64,000 nt of DNA, from assembly GCA_025738555.1 (NCBI GenBank), contig JAOVFP010000013.1:2418001-2482000 (forward strand), given 5' to 3'. Numbering within the stretch: the first letter of the stretch is position 1; each line of letters opens with the position of its first letter. Below the pieces are notes generated by a model. The model worked only from the letters and a program-made list of their open reading frames with translations, searched no databases and was not told where the DNA came from. The DNA comes from Cyathus striatus. Lineage: Eukaryota; Basidiomycota; Agaricomycetes; Agaricales; Nidulariaceae. A program made the translations under genes and the position numbers. Positions 59,489 through 64,000 of this stretch are shown here, in pieces.

Positions 59489-61170
59489 AGCACATCAGCT
59501 AATCCCATAGCAGCCCATAGCAAACTAAAAACTACGTAACTATCCAATAGCATGCCATAGCAATCACTAGCAGACACACTTCATTATATAGTACTGTATA
59601 GCAAAGTTATGAGCCTGGCTAGCATTTCATAGTTTTCGGACTACTTGTATAGTTATTTTGGTATATGGTGAGCTAAATAGCATCTTATAGCGCCAATTTA
59701 AATGCATCAGAACAAGTGCTCGTGTGGACCATGGCCAACCCATCGGCTCATCATTGTGATATTAATATAAGTACGTCAATGAGGTCCTAGTCAATGTTCG
59801 TCCGCACTGGGCTTCAGGTTTTGAACGTCAACGTCAACCACTGACTTACCACCAAGAGCTTCATACTCCACTTCTCTCTCGTATCGTTCTTTCTTTTTCT
59901 GCTACCGGGGTTTATGTCTGTCAGGACTCGGCACTATGTGTTCACTGTGATGTTGCATTATTCGAGGATATCAGCCTCACTGCCAGCTTTGCCTTCAGTC
60001 TGGACATTTACCCTCTCAGCTATAACCCATTCCGCTGACTTGTGCTGAGCAATATGTGAGTGTCATTTTTATTCTCTTTCCTCTTTTACTAAAAGCACAT
60101 AGGTATAGCTACCATGGCACATAAACTCTAACAACGCCACGTCACTTCACAAGCTTGGATAAATGCTCATCCCCATCTCACCTGGGACCCCACTCGAGAG
60201 TCAAAGGCCATAACACTGTTCGGAATGCGACAATTGTGGCTGTGGGTATTATGTGCTGGCAGAGAATTGGTAGGAATATGATTGAGAATCTTGCATGAAG
60301 GCAAGTTGACATGATGATATGTGCATTCGACAGGGGCAGTATCATGGTATGTGTCCCCTTTGTGTCTACTTTCCTCCGTTCCTTTGTTTAATCTCCATTG
60401 TATTTTTATAACATATTTCAGATTTCCCTTTCTTATTCCCTTCTTCCATCCCCGCTCCTTTGCTCTTTAATCCTCCAGTTCCCTCCCCCTCCGCATCCTC
60501 TCCTTGCTTTATTCAACCCCTTCCCTCCTCACACTGCTGATGTATCTTACCTCAGGAACCCGTCGTATCCCAAGGGCCAAGGCGCATGCCGCTGGTCTCT
60601 CCCACTCCCCAACCAAAAGCAATGGTATACCAAGCACCACCACTTTGGCACCCAAAACTCAGGAGTCATACGGCTGCGAGATAGCTTGTTTCAGACAAGG
60701 TAAGCGGAATTGTGACTTTGGTTTGGTTTGAGAGAGGAGGTTGGGGAGTTTGAGCTGTGTGGTCATAGTGGCAGGATGTCAAATGGTGGGTGATATATCG
60801 TGGTGAAGGGTGGTGAACCGAGGCATGTAGGAAGGTACAGTGATAAAGTAGGTGGTCTGAAATGTTAGGTACCGGGGAAATTGTATATATATAATATATC
60901 ATTTTAAGTATAATCTGTAATTCGACGTCACAAAACAACAAGCAAGAAGCAACATTATTTTAAATATATATGCTAGCATCTGTATAACTACCATAGCAAC
61001 TCGCTGCATGCCCAGATTGCTCTATAGTGCTCCATAGTGTGCCACCAGTCATTCCATAGCAACCCATAGCACACAGCACAGGCTATATAGATCTCTATAG
61101 CATAAGTAGAAGCCTATACAGTTTCTGATAAAGGGGGGTCTTTGTTTTGGTGCTATGCTACTATATAATG
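59489..61170. mobile_element. Possible insertion flanked by CATAGCA-rich ends
   Basis: About 1.7 kb separates two ARM-like segments. Its left end (59475-59640) has many forward CATAGC/CATAGCA motifs; its right end (61020-61190) carries the same motif, switching to the inverted GCTATG form near the edge. That pattern of subterminal repeats is typical of some DNA transposons. No transposase, exact terminal repeats or target duplication could be identified, and the middle holds only small open frames. Confidence 0.35.
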
Positions 61171-64000
61171 CTATGTAGAATCGGTTAGCAGACCCAGACT
61201 TTGCTGATGTTCATGATCGAACATCTTCAGGAGAGTAGGTACAATATTGGCATTAGCGAGTGCCAAGATTCCAGAGGGAATGCCTTTAGATAAACTGTAA
61301 AGCCTGTTCACTACCCTCGAAGCACTGTAACAGTCTTCTTTGTTGTGCAGGATATCAAGGGATGTAGCAACTGCTCCTTCATTGGCAAAGAATTTCTCCT
61401 GCAAAGCTTGAGCCTGGAACTCATCACCTAGCTGCTCTACAAGTTTACTGAGACCGCAAACTGCATTGATGTGATTCTCTATCCTGATATCATCTGCATC
61501 AGACTCTCCAGCGAGTACTTGCAAGAGCCTATCGGAGATCCCTGCATTGTAGAGGGCGGCTGCCATGGTGGGACTGTGGCATATCCAATCATCATATCTG
61601 CTTGCACTGGGAAGAGTAGGTCTTGCCATGGTATCCTTCAAGGACCGAATAAGGATGTCGATGGAAGACAAACCTAGCCCCATGACAACATCAAGCAAAT
61701 CACTGTCCTTTGTTAGGTCTAACGAGCAAGTGAGGAGTGGCGCGATCAGCTCTTCTGCATATGGCTTCCAGATTGGAAGGGAGGGCTTTAGGATATCTAC
61801 CACACTCTGTGTCGCCCTACGATTCAAATCATGATTAGTTTTGGTCCGGATTTGTTATAAAAAGGAAAAACTTGCTCTTGGTGCTGCTTCTCACTATCCG
61901 ATACTTTCTTCTGGTACTCCTCCACCGCAGTGATATATTCCTCTTGATTCATACCTCCTCCTTTGGCTCTTCATGCGCCCCACGATGTTTCTCCAACATA
62001 TTGACCAAATGTCAAGCTGACTCCGTAGACACGAATTCTGTCCATGAATTCAACCACTCATTACCATCATTGATGATAAGCATGAGCATCCAATAAACCT
62101 CATCAAACGACTCTTTCGTTTCATCTGCAAGCAACATCACAAGTGCTCTTTGCAAACTCTGGCTCCTCCTCCTAATATCTCTGTCAGCAGAATCAGCAGT
62201 GAGCAACACTCGTAGCCCCTCCACTGCTGCACGTATAACACATGATCTACCACTTGCAGACTCTAACAGCTCGAGTGCATGAGGAATTGCACCAGCCTTT
62301 ACTGCAGCCTCCGCTACACATCTCCATTGTCGGACAGCATGCCCGCCATCATATACTCCATAAAGGGAAGCAAAGAAGTGGACGTCTGCATCAGGAATGG
62401 CTGGAATGAAGGCCATTTCAGTTAGAGAGAGACCTCGAGCATTACCCCAGCATGCCTGCGAGAGCAAATACAAGGCTTCTTTTGTGGTGTCCAGGTGATT
62501 AAGGAGTCCAATGGCATGCTTCAGCAATTCAGGTGTTACAATCTGATCTTTCAAAGGAGTTGGAGGTGGAGGTTTTCCAGAATCCTTGTCATGCATCCAT
62601 GATTCAGTTCCATCTTCATCGAGGAGTAGCTTGCCAATCAGATGACACACAGCCCCGCTGACTTTGGGTGGGGAGGAGTAGATCACCATAATGATTCTGC
62701 ATAGGTTATATGCAGATGATATATGCTCCTTTATGACTTCTCACTGGGGTTTTGAATCTTCCCCTCCACTGTAGGAGTTGAATAGCCTCATGAGTACAGA
62801 TGCAGCCAGGCAGCATTCGCTGATAGAAGAGCCCTCTAGAATGTTCAATAAAGGACTGATGATTTCGATTTTGAGAAGATAAAATCCAATGATTTGCTCC
62901 TCTTCCATTAGTTTGTCCAGGATTGTCTAGTGTTAAAGATATCAGTACATAAAGATATAACACATAGAAGCTAAGACTCCTCACCAAGGTTTGCACTCAA
63001 AATTGATCATCTTTCAACCATTCCACCATTGCTTCTCCAAGACCACCTTCCATTGCTGCCTTCCTCAGATTTACAAAACTACTCACTAGACCACTTGTTA
63101 TCTTCAGCTTGTCACTCATATCAATTTTATCATCAGAGAAAGTAACCTCAAATGCTCTGGAGACAGTCTTGAACCCTTCGCCTTCTGCAAGCATGACTAG
63201 TACCCATTCCACAGGCATGCCTATAATATCAGAGGTCTTCCTTCTGAGATGACGAACAATGGCAGCCACAGATGTAGGATTATCAGAAAGCAATTGCTTC
63301 ACTTCTTCATTGTCTGCTCCGAAGAACTGGATGACACCATCTGAAACCCCCTCATCCTCATCAGCGATACATTTCAGTAATGCATTGAGAACAGCTGCTT
63401 TGGTAGAATCTGCTGTAGGTTTCGCTTTTATAATGTCTTCGTGGATTTTGTTAATAGAACCAAACATCTGGACAAGGCAGCTCTGAGCTGCTACTCGGGG
63501 GCCTGCAAAGGGCAAATCAAGCGACTTTAAGAGGAACTCGAGAACTCCAGCCTCTAGAAAGAGTCTCCTAGAATCAACCCTACCATAAATGGTGACATTC
63601 TCAAAGGCCTCAATAGCGCTAATAATCTGTTCTGGAGGAAGGGAGAAGACAGGCGCTGTGTAAATGTGGTCATGGAGAAAATCCACAATGGCAGAATGAC
63701 CAGAAGATTCTTCCTGACCAAAGTAGTCGAGCATTTGCAGGATGTTCTGGCAATCCATCATGTCTCCATTGAGCAGGTTAGGAATAATGTCTTGCAAATA
63801 TGGTACCATCTTCATATGGGCATGGCCCGAGATTTGAGCTAATGAACAGACTGAATCGAGTAGAAGGCTGAAAAGGGTACTGTCTGTCATTCCCTTAAGA
63901 ACTTGGATAATTTTCACCAGTTCTAGAATTATGTTCTCTTCTACAAGTCTTTCTTCCCACATAACGATATATGCTAGCCTTTCTAGTGACTGAGGGAATT
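61171..64000 (-). pseudogene. ARM/HEAT-like repeat coding DNA with in-frame stops (segment 2, partial)
   Basis: The frame is open from the right window edge, so the N-terminus lies outside. Long helical-repeat protein: blocks such as LLLDSVCSLAQISGHAHM, VLEFLLKSLDLPFAGPRVAA, VAAIVRHLRRKTSDIIGM, HAIGLLNHLDTTKEALYLL and DILKPSLPIWKPYAEELIA. Frame-preserving TGA codons at 62997-62999 (DDQF*VQTL), 62741-62743 (KPQ*EVIK) and 62012-62014 (ESA*HLVN). A normal 57 nt intron (62984-62928) follows the first. One frameshift at the run 61962-61964 separates EEPK from GGMNQEEYITAVEEYQ. The next intron appears to use a GC donor (GA|gcaagt) and ends at 61817. The last exon ends LLTDST. CpG is rare throughout. 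Function unknown. Confidence 0.6.

Noticed and set aside
58303..64000. UGA decoded as tryptophan or selenocysteine
   Set aside because: TGG is used normally in the same genes, a TAG also occurs, and CpG loss with CGA-to-TGA change explains all sites more simply.

Overview
The window is nuclear DNA of a filamentous basidiomycete, most likely an Agaricomycete. The evidence is nearly universal short introns (about 45-60 nt, often with a CTAAC-like branch site), genes on both strands, and the protein families present: fungal tRNA ligase Trl1, HIR1, a Dal5-type permease, an FTR1/FET3 iron pair, CBM19-type secreted proteins and questin-oxidase-like enzymes. No rRNA, tRNA, CRISPR or bacterial-type signals were seen. 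Gene spans below include introns. Exon joins were read by eye from GT/GC-AG sites and frame continuity.

Layout. 1-10.4 kb is dense housekeeping DNA: a SUZ12-like zinc-finger/VEFS protein (runs off the left edge), ribosomal protein eS26, a secreted CBM19-like protein, tRNA ligase, and a PARP-type zinc-finger protein. 10.4-14.9 kb is almost gene-free and holds a ~770 bp MITE. 15-19.9 kb has two convergent MFS transporters. 20.9-30.2 kb has HIR1, a DUF4336 protein and a C2H2/RING protein, followed by a second MITE. A decayed SKP1-like copy lies at 31.3-32.1 kb. 33.4-38.4 kb is the divergent high-affinity iron-uptake pair FTR1 (permease) and FET3 (ferroxidase), sharing a promoter with four exact ATCTGATAA iron-GATA sites. 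39.5-45.1 kb has a SET-domain protein and two tandem questin-oxidase-like genes. 46.4-49.4 kb has a second CBM19-like protein and a Con-6 stress/conidiation protein. 49.7-51.4 kb is an aldehyde dehydrogenase with two apparent frameshifts. 51.4-55.9 kb is repeat-rich and gene-poor, with a ~57 bp minisatellite. 55.9-57.9 kb is serine hydroxymethyltransferase. 58.3-64 kb carries ARM/HEAT-like coding DNA with several in-frame stops and marked CpG depletion, split by an insertion-like block.

How genes work together. FTR1 and FET3 form the reductive iron-uptake complex and are probably co-repressed by an Fep1/Sre-type GATA factor. The SUZ12-like protein, HIR1, the SET protein and the PARP-finger protein are chromatin-related but not visibly clustered. 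Several otherwise conserved genes contain single-base shifts in short homopolymers, which points to consensus errors rather than gene loss. The ARM-like locus looks genuinely mutated, in a way that fits methyl-cytosine decay.
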